DNA of 64,000 nt from Sapria himalayana (GCA_029783825.1 JAREIK010018692.1:1-64000); one strand, 5' to 3'. Positions 23,273-37,442 are shown, numbered from the stretch's first letter. The notes: generated by a model from the letters alone, not told the origin. Translations and numbers: made by a program.

Positions 23273-26094
23273 TTTTATTATTCAAAATTTTAACATACTA
23301 CCGAGATTAATAAGATAATAAGAAAAATAAAATATTTTATAAGTTAATTTACCAATAATATTCATCAACACTATTTAAAAATACTTCTAATGGTATTATT
23401 AATATTCTTAAAACTCTAAAAATAATAACAATTATATAGAACACTGATAAATTATGTTGTAACATAAAGAAAATAAAGAATACATGTAAGTAGTCTTACA
23501 ACTACACTAAAATGTTGGAGTATAAATGGGACCACAACTACCTGTAAATTGGGGTTTTATTTGAATTAAAAATTCCGAACCTCAAACAAGAAAGAAAAAT
23601 GCAGAAATAGAAATTAGATAGATATTCATGAGCACCTATCACATAATAAAAAGAAAAAACATATAACATTGGAACCAAAGACAACAAAAAGAAACTTCAT
23701 GTAAATCAATAGAACATGTCAACATTCAACACAATTACACATCAAAATAGGCACAACGTTATCATACTCGCAGTCATGCAATCTCTTTGCTCCTATGTAA
23801 ATTATGGTTTTCATATCAATCCAGCCACATATTGAAAATGAGAATTGTATATAGATTGGGGGAAAATATTAAAAAAAACATGAATTAATGTTCAGTAGGA
23901 ATGTTCCATGCAATTTCAGGATTCCAAGAACTCCCCATGAATATCTACAGGAAGAAGTATTAGTTATGGACCTCTTTTGTGAGAATTAGGTTTTAGATTA
24001 ATAACGATTTCGCCATGTTTCTAAAGTGGAGACAAAACAAGCAACATGCCTACATTATTAATGAAGTACATGTTGGCTACATGATGTACTCATGGATTGA
24101 TCTTAATTCATGAATTTACTCAATGACATTGAGCATGGTAGTTAACCCCCCACAGAGCTGACTATTAAATTATGAATAAAAAAACATGGAAGAATGGTAA
24201 TATGATGACTTTACCCGGATCTCTTACACAAGGCCATAATCTACTTTCTACCATGGATGATGAATCGTTAAAGACTAGTTGGTTTTATAATTTTACAGTA
24301 GCAACGATCCCTCCACACCGGAGTTGTGAGAGAAAGAGAGGCCGATGGAAAGACTTAGAGTTTATTAACATTATTAAGTTAAAGACTAGTTGCAATCTCT
24401 AACTATTAAGTTTATTAAGTTTTATTATGTTTTAAAATTACATTAATGTTTTAATTTTAAATTATCAAAATATTTAATATTCAATAAATATATATAAAGC
24501 ATTAAGGGGGTGTTTGTTTTTTTAATTAATACTTAATAGAACTTTTTTTGAGTTTAAGGCATAATGGTACTTAATTGCATTAAGAATTAAGTTGTTTTTT
24601 TAATATTATATTTCTATTGAGGGAGGGAAGATATTTTCTTTACGAAGGGGAACTCGAAAATGCTGGATTTAGCAATTTTCAATGCATCATTTTTCAGTTT
24701 GGCTTTTTCTGAATAGAAAATGCCAAAAAAAATTAGGTTAATAGTTTTAAAATTTTTTAAATCATTTAAAGTGATAAGTGTTAAAAAATATAACACATTT
24801 TGGCTTAATGCTGAAAATAGTTTATTTATGATGTTAAGCGGAAAAAACAAACACCCCCTAAGACTCATCTTTTTTTTACTTAATAAAATATTTTCAAAAT
24901 ATTTAATGTGCGTGTAGCAAGTCACACATAAAAAGCAAACACATTTCAATTTTTAATTATCAAATTTATTAAACAATAAATATATAAACAATTCCAAATA
25001 ATAGATGTTTAGCCTTCCACATAGAAAAACAAATCAAATGGATACAAAATTTGTAAACAAAATATACAAGGTACACATGAAAAGATTATTGGTCTTCAAG
25101 AGACTTTCCTAAGAATTATAAATACTCTTTATGTTAAAAACTATAATTATATATATATTTTAAGTTTATAAATTGTTAAAAATTCATATTAATTTTTATT
25201 AAGATAATATGAAATAATTTTAAAGTCATAAAATTTCATATTAATTTATATAATTTATAATTTATAAAATTCTAAAAATTACTTAATGTGAGATGATTAT
25301 TAAAAAAAATTATATTTATTAAATTTAATAATGATGGAATTTTAAAATCTAAAAGTATAAATTTAACTCAATTATTTAGTTCTTATAAATTTCAGTAGGG
25401 ACACACATCTCTCTATTTATCCTTTAAATATACTAATTTATTTTTATTTAAATATTATGATAAATGATAAATTTTTTTATAATTTAAAATTTTCAATTTT
25501 TTATGTAATTATTTTATTAAAAATTTTTTTAGGCATACAACTATTTTTAAAACTCAAAATAATGTTAATATTTACTATTTTTTTCATTAATGATGATATT
25601 TTTGTAAATATATTATATATTATCATACAATGAATTATTTAATCATTTTATTAGTAGATGTTCATTTATTTTTTAAAATATCTTTAAAAATTTTTATAAT
25701 TATAGAATAAATTATTTAATGTGTTTGCAGTCTTTATAAATAGTTATTGTAGTCTTTATTAATAGTTATTGTAGACTTTATTAATATTACTTTTTTTTAT
25801 ATTTATATATTTTTTAAATTATTTATTTATAATAACCTATTTTTATAAGTATATGAAGGAGAATGTGTTTTGAAAAGATCAATGATCTATAGACAATGGC
25901 ATACGTAGCTTTAAAATAAAAAATTAAATAAATTATTAAAAAAAATTAAATCATTAAAGATTAGTGATGAAAATTATTTTCAAACCAATTGCTAGTGAAA
26001 AATCCCTAGCTAAATGGATATATTTTGTGAAAAAATAAATTTAAAAAATAATTGCTTGTAATAAAATATAAAATAGTAAAAAGAAAGATTAGAT
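23273..26094. other. AT-rich interior of CACTA-A right half, no gene seen
   Basis: This sequence lies between LINE-B and the CACTA-A subterminal repeats. Apart from the MITE at 24506-24858 I see only AT-rich sequence and short frames without known motifs. One 76-codon + frame at 24172-24402 has no recognisable features. A short repeated phrase (GTCTTTATTAATAGTTATTGTAG variants) lies near 25730-25790. Confidence 0.6.
24506..24858. mobile_element. Tourist/PIF-Harbinger-like MITE, 353 bp
   Basis: The left end is GGGGGTGTTTGTTTTTT and the right end is AAAAAACAAACACCCCC, an inverted repeat of about 17 bp. Both sides are flanked by TAA (24503-24505 and 24859-24861), the 3-bp target site typical of PIF/Harbinger elements. 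The interior is AT-rich and non-coding. It was probably mobilised by a transposase elsewhere in the genome. Confidence 0.88.
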
Positions 26095-26655
26095 AATTAG
26101 TTAGCGATGGATTTTGTATCAATCTAATTAGCTAAGGAAAATTCATCACTAAATTTGTCGCTAAATTCATCACTAAATCCGTCGCTAAACTCATCGCTAA
26201 ACCCAGCACTGAATCCGTCGGTAAATTCTCTGCTTTTGTTTGTGTGGAATTTACAAATATATTAGTGATGGATGATGTCTAGATCTAATTAGCTAGGGAA
26301 AATCCGTTGCTAAATCAATCGCTAAATTCTCAGCTTTTCTTTGCGTGGAATTTACGAACATATTAGCAATGAATTTTGTCATGATCAAATTAGCTAGGGA
26401 AAACCATCACTAAATCCGTCATTACATTTCTTAATTTTTATTATGCGGAAATTTATGGAAAAAATAGAGAAGGAAATTTTTAATTGACATATTCCATCAC
26501 TAATTCGTCGCTAATCCATTGCTAATCCGTAACAAATTTTTATATAAATGTAAAATCAAAAATCTTTTGATATTCCCGAGCTAATCACTCGCAATTTAGC
26601 TAGAGATTGATACCTAGCAAAATTTCTCTAGCTAAATTGACATTTTCTTGTGGAG
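26095..26655. mobile_element. CACTA-A right (3') terminal region with subterminal repeats
   Basis: Three diverged units of about 100 bp start near 26140, 26241 and 26341, with a partial one at 26441. They carry GTGGAATTTAC, TTAGCTAGGGAAAA and many CACTAAATCCGTCGCTAAAT-like words. The end, CATTTTCTTGTGGAG at 26641-26655, is the complement of CTCCACAAGAAAATG, two changes from the canonical CACTACAAGAAAATG. The GAATAAGAA satellite resumes immediately. Multiple short subterminal motifs are where CACTA transposases bind. The matching left end was not found. Confidence 0.78.
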
Positions 26656-26783
26656 GAATAATATGAATAAGAAGAATAAGAGGAAAAAGAAGAATAAGAA
26701 AAATAAGAAGAATATGAAGAATATGACGAATAAGAAGAATAAGAAGAATACTAAGATTAAGAAGAATAAGAAGAATAAGAAGA

Positions 26784-26935
26784 ATGAGAAGAATGAGAAG
26801 AATAAGAAGAATAAGAAGAATGAGAAGAATGAGAAGAATGAGAAGAATGAGAAGAATGAGAAGAATGAGAAGAATAAGAAGAAAAAGAAGAAAAAGAAGA
26901 AAAAGAAGAAAAAGAAAAATAAGAAGAAAAATAAA
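26784..26935. repeat. 9-bp subarrays GAGAAGAAT and AAGAAGAAA
   Basis: A near-perfect run of GAGAAGAAT nonamers at about 26808-26880 passes directly into AAGAAGAAA-type units. Confidence 0.8.
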
Positions 26936-27841
26936 AAAAAAGAAGAATAATAAGAAAAATAAGAATAAGAAGAATTAAAATAATAAGCATAATAAGAAGA
27001 ATAAGAAAAATTAGAAGAATTAGAAAATATAAAGAATATGAAGAATATGAAGATTTGAAGAATTAGAAGAATAAGAAGAATTAGAATAATTAGAAGAATA
27101 AGAAAAATAAGAAAAATAAGAAATATTAGAAGAATAAGCAGAATAAGAAAAATTAAAAGATTAGAAGAATTAAAAGAATATAAAGAATAAGAAAAATAAG
27201 AAGAATAAGAAGAATAAAAAGATTAAGAAAAATTAAGAATAGTAGGAAAAATAAGAAGAATAAGAAGAATATGAAGAATAAAAAAGAATAAGAAGAAAAG
27301 AAGAATTAAAAGAATAAGAAAAATAAAAATTATAAGAAGAATAAGAAGAAAATAAGAATAAAAAAAATAAATATAATAATAAGAATTAGAAGAATAAGAA
27401 GAATTAAAAGAATAAAGAGAAAAAAAGAATAAAAAATATATGAAGAATAAGGAGATAAGAAGAAAGAGAAGAAAATAAGAAAAATAAGAATATGTAGAAT
27501 AAGAAGAATAAGAAAAATAATAAGAATATGAAGAATAAGAAGAATAAGAAGAATAAGAAGAATAAGAATAATAATAAGAATAAGATGAATAAAAGAATAA
27601 GAACAATAAGAACAATAAGAAGAATAAGAACAATAAGAAGAATATGAAGAAAAAAAAGAAAAAAAAGAAAAAGAAGAGTAAGAAAGAAAAAAGAATACTA
27701 ATAAGAATTATAAGAATAAGAAGAATGAGAAGAATAACAAGAATTAGAAGAATAAGAAGAATGAGAAGAATTGGAAGAATTAGAAGAATGAATAGAATAA
27801 TAAGAATGAGAAGAATAAGAAGAATGAGAAGATAAAGAAGA

Positions 27842-27980
27842 ATGAGAAGAATAAAAAAGAATGAGAAGAATAAGAAGAATGAGAAGAATAAGAAGAATGA
27901 GAAGAATAAGAAGAATGAGAAGAATAAGAAGAATGAGAAGAATAAGAAGAATGAGAAGAATAAGAAGAATGAGATGAATA
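27842..27980. repeat. 18-bp subarray GAGAAGAATAAGAAGAAT
   Basis: Seven or more nearly identical 18-bp copies in tandem. The same 18-mer phase is found at 1413-1560 in the left satellite block. Confidence 0.82.
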
Positions 27981-28483
27981 AGAAGAATGAGAAGATAAGA
28001 AGAATGCGAAGAATAAGAAGAATAATAAGAATAATAACAATAACAAGAATAAGAAGAATAAGAAGAATAAGAAGACTAATAAAAATAAGAAAAATATAAA
28101 GAATAAGAAGAATAAGAAAAATAAGTAAAAGAAGAAAGAGAAGATTAAGAAGAAAAAAAAAGAATTAGAAGAATTAGAAGAATAAAATGAATAAAAAATA
28201 ATAAGAAGAATAATAAGAATAAAAAGAAAAAGAAGAATAAAAAGAATAAGAAGAATAAAAAGATTAATTAGAATAAGAAGAATACGTAGAATAAAAAGAA
28301 TAATAAGAAAAAGATGAATAAAAAGAATAGAAAAATAAGAATAATAAGAAGAAAAAGAATAAGAAGAATCAAAAAAATAAAAAGAATGAGTTGAATAAGA
28401 AGAATAATAAGAACGAAAAGAATAAAAAGAATAAGAAGAATAAGAAGAATAAAAAGTTAATAAGAATAATAAGAATAATAAGA

Positions 28484-28550
28484 ATTAGAAGAATTAGAAG
28501 AATTAGAAGAATTAGAAGAATTAGAAGAATTAGAAGAATTAGAAGAATAA
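28484..28550. repeat. 9-bp subarray AGAAGAATT
   Basis: About seven tandem copies of AGAAGAATT, clean against the degenerate background. Confidence 0.85.
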
Positions 28551-28659
28551 TAAGAATAAGAATAATTAAAAAAGAAAAAAAATTGAAAAAAAAAGAAAAG
28601 AAGAATAAGTAGAAGAAGAAGAAGAAGAAGAATAAGAATAAGAAGAATAAGAAGAGTAA

Positions 28660-31600
28660 AAAGAATAAGAGGAATAAGAAGAATAAGAAGTATAAACAGG
28701 ATAAGAAGAAAAAAAGAAAAGGGATAATAAGAAAAATGATAATAATAAAAAGAATAGGAAGAATAAGAAGAATAAGAAGAATAAGAAGAATAAAAAGAAT
28801 AAGAAGAATAAGAAAAATAAGAAGAATAAAAATAATAAGAAGAACAAGAAGAATATGAATAATAAGAAGATAAGAAGAATACTATGAATAACAAGAATAA
28901 AATGAAAATGAAGAATAAGAAAAATAAGAATAATAAGAAGAATAATATGAAAAAGAAGAATAAGAAGAATAAAAAAAATAAGAAGAAAAATAAGAATTAT
29001 AAGAATAATAAGAATATGAAAAATTAAATTAATAAGTAGATTAAAAGAATAAGAAGAATAAGAAAAATAAGAAAAATTATTAGAATTAGTAGAATACGAA
29101 GTATAATAATAATAAGAATCATAAGAATAATAAGAATAAAATGAATAAGAAATATAAAGAATATGAAGTATATGAAGAATAATAAGATGAAAATAAGAAT
29201 AAGAAGAATAAGACGAATAAGAAGAATAAGAAGAAAAGATGAATAAGAACAATAAGAAGAATAAGAAGAATATGAAGAATATGAAGAAAAAGAATAATAA
29301 GAAGAATAAGAAAAATAAGAAAAATTAGAAGCATAAGAATAATTAGAAGAATTAGAAGAATAAGAAGAATAAAAATAAGTTGAATAATATGAATTATATG
29401 AAGAATAAGAAAAATAAGAAGAATAAAATTAATATGAAGAATACAATATTATAAATAAAAAGAAGAATAAGAAGAATAAGAAGAATACAAAGAATAAGAA
29501 AAATAAGAAGTATATTAAGAATATAACAATAAAAAGAATAAGAAGATTAAGAAGAATAAGAAGAATAATAAAAATAAAAATAATATGAAGAATATAAATT
29601 ATATGAAGAATAAAAAGATTAAGAAGAATAAGAAGAAGAAAACTAAAATGAATAATTTAAAATATATGAAGAATAAAAAGAATAAGAATAATAAGAATAA
29701 TTAGAAGAATTAGAAGAATAAGAAGAAAAGAAAAATAATAAAAATAAGAATAATAAGAAGAATATTAAGTATAAGATGAATAAGAAAAATAAAAAGAATA
29801 AGAAGATTAAAAAGAATAAAAAGAAGAAATAGAATAAGAAGAATAATAAGAATAAAAAGAACAAAAAAATAAGAAGAATAAGAAAAATGAGAAGAATAAG
29901 AACAATAAGAATAAGAAGAATAAAAAAAATATGAAGAATAAGAAAAATAAGAAAAATTAGAAGATTAATAAGAATTACAAGAATTAGAAGAATAACAAAA
30001 ATAAAAATAAGATGAAGAATATGAAGTATATTAAGAATAAGAAAAATAAACAGAAAAAAAATAATATAAAGAATATAAATAATATGCAGAAAAAGAAAAA
30101 TTCGTAGAATAAGAAGAATAGAAAGAATAATAAGAATTTGAAAAATAATAATAATTATAAGAATAAGAAGATTAAGAAGAAAAAGAATAATATTAAGAAT
30201 ATAAAGTATATGAAGAATAAAAATATTAAGAAGAATAAGATGAATAAGAAGAATAAGAAGAATAAAATTAATATGAAGAATTTGAAATATATGAAGAATA
30301 AGAAGAATAAGAATAATAATAATAATTACAAGAATTCGAGGAATAAAAAGAAAAGAAGAATAATAAGAATAATAAGAGTAAAAAAAAAGAGGAATAAGAA
30401 GAATAATAATATAAACAGAATAAGAAGAAAAAGATGAATAGGGATAATAAGAAAAATGACAAGAATATGAAGAATAAAAAGAATAGGAATAATTAGAAGA
30501 ATAAGAAGATTAAGTAGAATAAAAATAAGAAGAATATGAAGAATAAGAAGAATCACAAGAATAAAAGTAATAAGTAAAATAAGAAGAATAAGAAGAATAA
30601 CAAGAAAAAGAAGAATAAGAAGAACAAGAAGAATAAGAAGAATAAGAAGATAAGAAGAATAACAAGAATAAAATGAAAACGAAGAATAAGAAAAATAAGA
30701 ATAATAAGAAGAAGAATATGAAAAAGAAAAATAAGAAGAATAAGAATAATAAAAAAAATAAGAAGAATAACAAGAATTAGAAAAATTATAAGAATAATAA
30801 GAATAAGAAAAATAAGATTAATAAGTAGATAAAAAGAATAAGAAGAATAATAAAAATTAGAAAAATTAGAAGATTTAGTAGAATAAGAAGTATAATAATA
30901 ATAAGAATCAAAAGAATAAGAAGAATAAAATGAATAGGAAATATAAAGAATATGAAGTATATGAAGAATAATAAGATGAAAAGATGAATAAGAAGAATAA
31001 GAAGAATAAAAATAATAAAAAGAAAAAGAATAATAAGAAGAATAAGAATAATTAGTAGAATAAGAAGAATTAGAAGAAATAGAAGAATAAGAAGAATAAG
31101 AAGAATAAAAATAAGTTAAATAATATGAAGTATATGAAGAATAAAAAAAATAAGAAGAATAAATTAATATGAAGAATAAAAATAATATAAATAAAAAGAA
31201 GAATAAGTAGGAATAAGGAGAATAAGAAGACAAAAAATAAGAAAAATAAGAAGAATATTAAGGATAATAATAATAAGAAGAATAAGAATTTTAAGAAGAA
31301 TAAGAATATTAAGAAGAATAAGAAGAATAAGAAGAATAAAAATAATATGAAGAATATAAAGTATATGAAGAATAAAAAGATTAAGAAGAATAAGAAGAAG
31401 AAAACTAATATGAATAATTTAAAATATTTGAAGAATAAAAACAATAAGAATAATAAGAATAATTAGAAGAATTAGAAAAATATGATGAAAAGAAAAATAA
31501 TAAGAATAAGAATAATAAGAAAAATAATAAGTAGAAAAAGAATAAGAAGAATAAAAATAATAAGAAGAATAAGAAGAATAAGAAGAATAAAAGATTAAAA

Positions 31601-34600
31601 AGAATAAAATAATAAGAAGAAGAAAAAGAAGAATAAAAAGAATAAAAGAATAAGAAGATTAAGAAAATGAGAAGAATAATAAGATAAAAAAATAAAAAAT
31701 AAGAAAAATAATAAGAATTAGAAGATTAATAAGAATTACAAGAATTAAAAGAATAAGAAGAATAAGAAGAATAAAAATAAGATGAAGAATTTGAAGTATA
31801 TTAAGAATAAGAAGAATAAAAATAATATAAAGAATAAAAATAATATGAAGAAAAATAAAATATGTAGAATAAGAAGAATACAAAGAATAAGAAAATAATA
31901 ATAATTAGAAGAATTAGAAGAATATAAAGAAAAGAAGAATAAGAATAATAAGAATAATAAGAATAATAATAAGTATAACAAGAATAAGTAGAATAAAAAA
32001 AATAAAAAGAATAAGAAGAATAAAAAGAATAACAAGAATAAGACGAATAAAAAGAATAAGAAGAATGAGAAGAATGATAAGAATAAAAAGAATAAGAAGA
32101 ATAATAAGAATAATAAGTATAAGAATAAGAAGAATAAAAAAAAAAGAATAAGAAGAAGAATAAGAACACTATGAAGAATAAGAAGAATAAGAAAAATAAG
32201 AAGAATTACATGAATAAGAAGAATAAGATGAATAAGAAAAATAAGATGTATAAAAAGAATAAGAAGAATATAAAAAATAACAAGAATAATTTCAAAAAGA
32301 AGAATAAGAAGAAAAAGAAGAATAAAAAATAAAAACAATAAAACGAATTAGAAAAATTAAAAGAATACGAAAAATAAGAATAATAATATTAATAAGTAAA
32401 TAAAAGATAAAAAAACAAGAAAAATAAAAAAATTAAGAACAATAAGCACAATAAGAAAAATAACAAAATAAGATAAAGAATATTAAAAAAAATAAGAAGA
32501 ATTAGAAGAATAAGAATAATAATAATAATAATAATAATAAAAAGAATAAAATGAATAAGAAATATAAAGAATATGATGGATATTAAGAATAAGAATAATA
32601 AAAAGAATAAGAATAATTAGAATAATAAGATGGTAATAAGAATAAGAAGAATAAGAGGAATAAGAAGAATAATAAGAATAAGTGGAATTAGAGGAATAAG
32701 AAGAATAAGAAGAATAAAAAGAATTCGAAGAATAAGTAGAATAAGAAGAATAAAAATAATATGAAGAATATGAAGTATATGAAAAATAAGAAGTATAATA
32801 AGAAAATATATAATATGTAGAATTTGAAGTATATGAAAAATAAGAAAAATAAGAAGAATAAAAATAATTAGAACAACAATAGAATAAGAAGAAAATAAGA
32901 ATATGAAGAATAAGAATAATAAGAATAATAAGAGTAATAAGATTAATAAGATTAATTTGAATAATAAGAATAATAAGAATAATAAGAATAATAAGAATAA
33001 TAGGAATAAGAAGAATAATAAGAAAAATAAGAATAAGATGAATAAGAAGAATAAGATGTATAAAAAGAAGAAGAAAAAGAATAAAATGAAAATTAAGTAG
33101 AAAAAAAATAATTAGAATAAGAAGAATAATAAGATTATGAAGAATAAAAAGAATAACAAGAATAAAATGAAAAAGAAGAATAAGAATAATAAGAAGAATA
33201 AAAATGAATTAGAAAAATAAAAAAAATGAAGAATAAAAATAATAAGAAGAATTATAAGAATAATAATATTAAAAAGAATAAGAAAAATAAGATTAAAAGA
33301 AGAATAAAAGAATAAGAATAATAAGAAGAGTAAGAAGAATAAGTAGAGTAATAAAATAATAATTAGAAAAACCTGAAGAATAATAACAAAAGAAGAATAG
33401 AAATAATATGAAGAAAATGAAGTATGTGAAGAATAAGAAGTATAAGAAAAATAAGAAGAATAAAAATAATATAAAGAAAAAAAAATAATATGAATAATAT
33501 GAAATATATGAAGAATAAGAAGAATTAAAAGTTTTAAAAGATTTAGAAGAATAAAAATAAAATAAATAATTGAAGGATAAGAAGAATAAGAAGAGTACGA
33601 ACAGTAAGATGAATAAGAAGAATAAGAAAAATAAGATGAATTATAAGTATAAACAGAATTAGAATAAAAAGAAGAATAGTGATAATAAAAACAATAAAAA
33701 ATAAGAAGAATAAGAAGAATAAAAATAATAAGAAGAATAAGAATATTAAGAAGAATATGAAAACTTGAATGAATAAGAAGAATAAAAAGAATAAGATGAA
33801 TACGAAGAATAAGAAGAATAAGAAGAATAATATGAAAAAAAATAATATGTAGAATATGATGTTTATAAAGAATAACAAGAATAAGAAGAATAAGAATAAT
33901 AGGAATAATTAGAACAATAGTATAATAAGAATAAAATAAGAATAAGAAAAAAAGAATAAGATGAATAAGAAGAATAAAAAAAATAAAAGAATAAAAGAAT
34001 AAGAAGAATAACAAGAATAAGAAGAATAAGAAGAATAAGAAGAATAAGAAGAATAAGAAGAATACGAAGAATACGAAGAATAAGAAGAATAAGAAGAATA
34101 AGAAGAATATGAAATATAAGAAGAATAAGAAGAATACGAAATATAAGAAGAATAAGAAGAATAAAAATAATATTAAGAATATAAAGTATATGAAGAATAA
34201 AAAGATTAAGAAGAATAAGAAGAATAAGAAGAATAGGAAGAAAAAGAAGAATAAGAAGAATAAGAAGAATAAAATTAATATGAAGAATTTGAAATATATG
34301 AAGAATAAGAAGAATAATAATAATTAGAAGAAATAGAAGAATAAAAAGAAAAGAAGAATAAGAAGAATAAGAAGAGTAAAAGAATAAGAGAGATAAGAAG
34401 AATAAGAAGTATAAATAGAATAAGAATAAAAAGAAGAATAGAGATAGTAAGAAAAATGACAAGAATAAAAAGAATAAGAAGAATAAAAAGAATAGGAAGT
34501 ATAAGAATCATAAGAAGAATAACAAGAATGAGAAGAATAACAAGAATAAGAAGAATAAGAAAAATAAGTAGAATAAGAATAAGAAGAATATGAAGAATAA

Positions 34601-36110
34601 AAAGAATCACAAAAATAATAGCAATAAGTAGAATAATAAGAATAAGAAGAATAACAAGATTAAGAAGAATAAAAAGAATAAGAAGAACAAGAAGAATAAG
34701 AAGAATAAGAAGATAAGAAGAATAAGAAGAATAACAAGAATAAAATGAAAATGAAGAATAAGAAAAATAATAATAATAATAATAATAAGAATAATATGAA
34801 AAAGAAGAATAAGAAGAAAAAGAAGAATAAAAAAATAAGAAGAATAAGAAGAATAAGAAGAATTATAAGAATAATAAGAATAAGAAAAATAAGATTAATA
34901 AGTAGATAAAAAGAATAAGATAAATAAAAAAAATTAGAAGAATTAGTAGAATAAGAAGTATAATAATAATAATAATCAAAATAATAAGAAGAACAAAATG
35001 AATAAGAAATATAAAGAATATGAAGTATATGAAGAATAATAAGATGAAAATAAGATTAAGAAGAATACAAAGAATAAGAAGAATAAGAAGAAAAAGAAGA
35101 AAAGATGAATAAGAAGAATAAGAAGAATAAGAATAAGAAGAATATGAAGAAAAAGAATAATAAGAAGGATAAAAGAATTAGAAAATTAGAAGAATAAGAA
35201 GAATTAGAAGAGTAAGAAGAATAAAAATAAGTTGAATAATATGAAGTATATGAAGAATAAAAAAAATAAGAAGAATACAATTAATATGAATAAAAAAAAT
35301 AATATAAATAAGAAGAAGAATAAGTAGAATAAGGAGAATAAGAAGAATACAAAGAATAATAAAAATAAAAAGAATATTAAGAATAATAACAATAAGAAGA
35401 ATAAGAATATTAAGAAAAATAAGAAGAATAAGAAGAATAAAAATAATATGAAGAATATAAAGTATATGAAGAATAAAAGATTAAGAAGAATAAGAAGGAG
35501 AAAACTATTATGAATAATTTAAAATATATCTAGAATATAAATAATAAGAATAATTAGAAGAATTAGAAGAATAAGAAGAAAAGAAAATAAATAAGAATAA
35601 GAATAATAAGAAGAATAATAAGTATAAGAAAAATAAGAAAAATAAGAAGATTAAAAAGAATAAAAAGAAGAAAAAAAATAAGAAGAATAAAAAGAATAAA
35701 AGAATAAGAAGAATAAGAAGAATAAAAAAAATAAGAAGAATAAGAAAAATAATAAGAATTAGAAGATTAATAAGAATTACAAGAATTAGAAGAATAAGAA
35801 GAATAAGAAGAATAAAAATAAGATGAAGAATATGAAGTATATTAAGAATAAGAAAAATAAGAAGAATGAAAATAATATAAAGATTAAAAATAATATGAAG
35901 AAAAAGAAAATATGTAGAATAAGAAGAATACAAAGAATAAGATGAATAAGAAGAATATGAATAATAATAATAATAATAATAAGAATAAGAAGATTAAGAT
36001 GAATTAAAATAATATTAAGAATAAAAAGTATATGAAGAATAAGAATATTAAGAAGAATAAGAAGAAGAAGAAAAATAAGAAGAATAAAATTAATATGAAA
36101 AATTTGAAAT
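28660..36110. repeat. Higher-order units of about 1.8 kb in the right satellite
   Basis: Ordered landmarks recur. GGGATAATAAGAAAAATGA is near 28730 and 30430, with a diverged form near 34440. ATAAAGAATATGAAGTATATG is near 29155, 30945 and 35013. AAAACTA...TGAATAATTTAAAATAT is near 29640, 31400 and 35500. AGAAGATTAATAAGAATTACA is near 29958, 31722 and 35758. Spacings are about 1.77 kb between the first two copies and about 4.0-4.1 kb to the next, as if two more diverged units lie between. AATTAATATGAAGAATTTGAAAT near 30268 and 34272, and a variant near 36090, adds a further copy boundary. Confidence 0.75.
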
Positions 36111-37423
36111 TTATGAAGAATAATAAGAATAAGAATAATAATAAAAATTAGAAGAATAAAAAGAAAAGAAGAATAAGAATAATAAGAATAATAAGTAGAA
36201 TAATAATTATAAGAAGAATAATAATAATAATAATAATAATAAAAAGAATAAGAAGAAAAAAAAGAATAACAAGAATAAGACGAATAAAAAGAATAACAAG
36301 AATAAGACGAATAAAAAGAATAACAAGAATAAGAAGAATGATAAGAATAAGAAGAATAAAAAGAATAATAAGAATAATAAAAATAATAAGTATATATATA
36401 TATAGATTGATACAAAGAAAAGTATACAAATAGATAGATAGATAGAAAGTCTAATAGAATCATATATAGAAAGTTAGACAAATATAGAGAAAGATAGATA
36501 CATAGATTATTAGATATATAAATTGAATGATAGATAGATAGTTAGATATATTAATAGATTGACTAATAGATAGATAGATAGATACACAAATATATAGACA
36601 GTTGGATAGATAGATTTATAGAAAGATTGAGATAGATAAAAAGATTGATAGGTTGATAGATAGATAGGTAGGTAGATAGATAGACATACATATAGATACA
36701 GAGATAGATAGATAGATAGACAAATAGATAGATAGATATATAGACAAATAGAAAGATAAATAGAGAGATAGATAAATAGACAGATAGATATACAAATAGA
36801 TAAACTAATAAATCAATATATATATATAGATAGATAGATATACAGAATGTTAGATATAAAGATAGATAGAGATATAGACATACAGATAAACAAATAGGTA
36901 GAGAGATTGATTGACAGATAGATAGACAGATAGATAAATATATAGATTGATTGATATATAGAAATATAGATAGATAGATAGACAAATAGATATACAAATA
37001 GATAAACAGATAGATAGATAGACAAAAAAATAGAAAGATAGAAAGACAAACATATATAGATAAATAGATAGATTGATAAAAAGATTGATAAATAGATATA
37101 TAGACTGATAGATAGATCGGTTGATAAAAGATTGATAGATATATTATAGTCAGGTTGATAGATAGATTGATAAATAATTCGATACATAGATTGATAGATA
37201 GATAATAAGATTGATTCATAGATAAATTGATATATAGACAAAAAGATAGATAGAAAGACTAATAGATAGACAAATAGAAAAACAAACAGATAAATAAATA
37301 GATAGATACAAAGATAGATAAATAGATAAACAGACAGACATACAGACAGACAGATAGCAAGATATATAGATGATAGAATGATTGATAGATTGATTGATAA
37401 AAAGATAAATAGACAGATATAAA

Positions 37424-37442
37424 TACACACACACACACACAT
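37424..37442. repeat. (CA)n run in GATA array
   Basis: About 19 bases of alternating A and C between GATA-type sequence. Confidence 0.9.

Larger units (their letters stand above)
26656..36390. repeat. GAATAAGAA-type degenerate satellite, right block
   Basis: This is the same triplet vocabulary as 1-6820, with the same scarcity of C on the + strand, over about 9.7 kb. It starts at the CACTA-A terminus and ends at the switch to GATA repeats. Locally homogeneous subarrays and long higher-order units are listed separately. All long frames here are low-complexity by-products. Confidence 0.93.

Noticed and set aside
24172..24402. 76-codon + frame with a normal ATG
   Set aside because: No recognisable motif. 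It lies in AT-rich transposon interior, so there is too little to call a gene.
26648..36481. Long frames in the right satellite block
   Set aside because: Same reason as the left block. Period-three repeats rarely contain stops.
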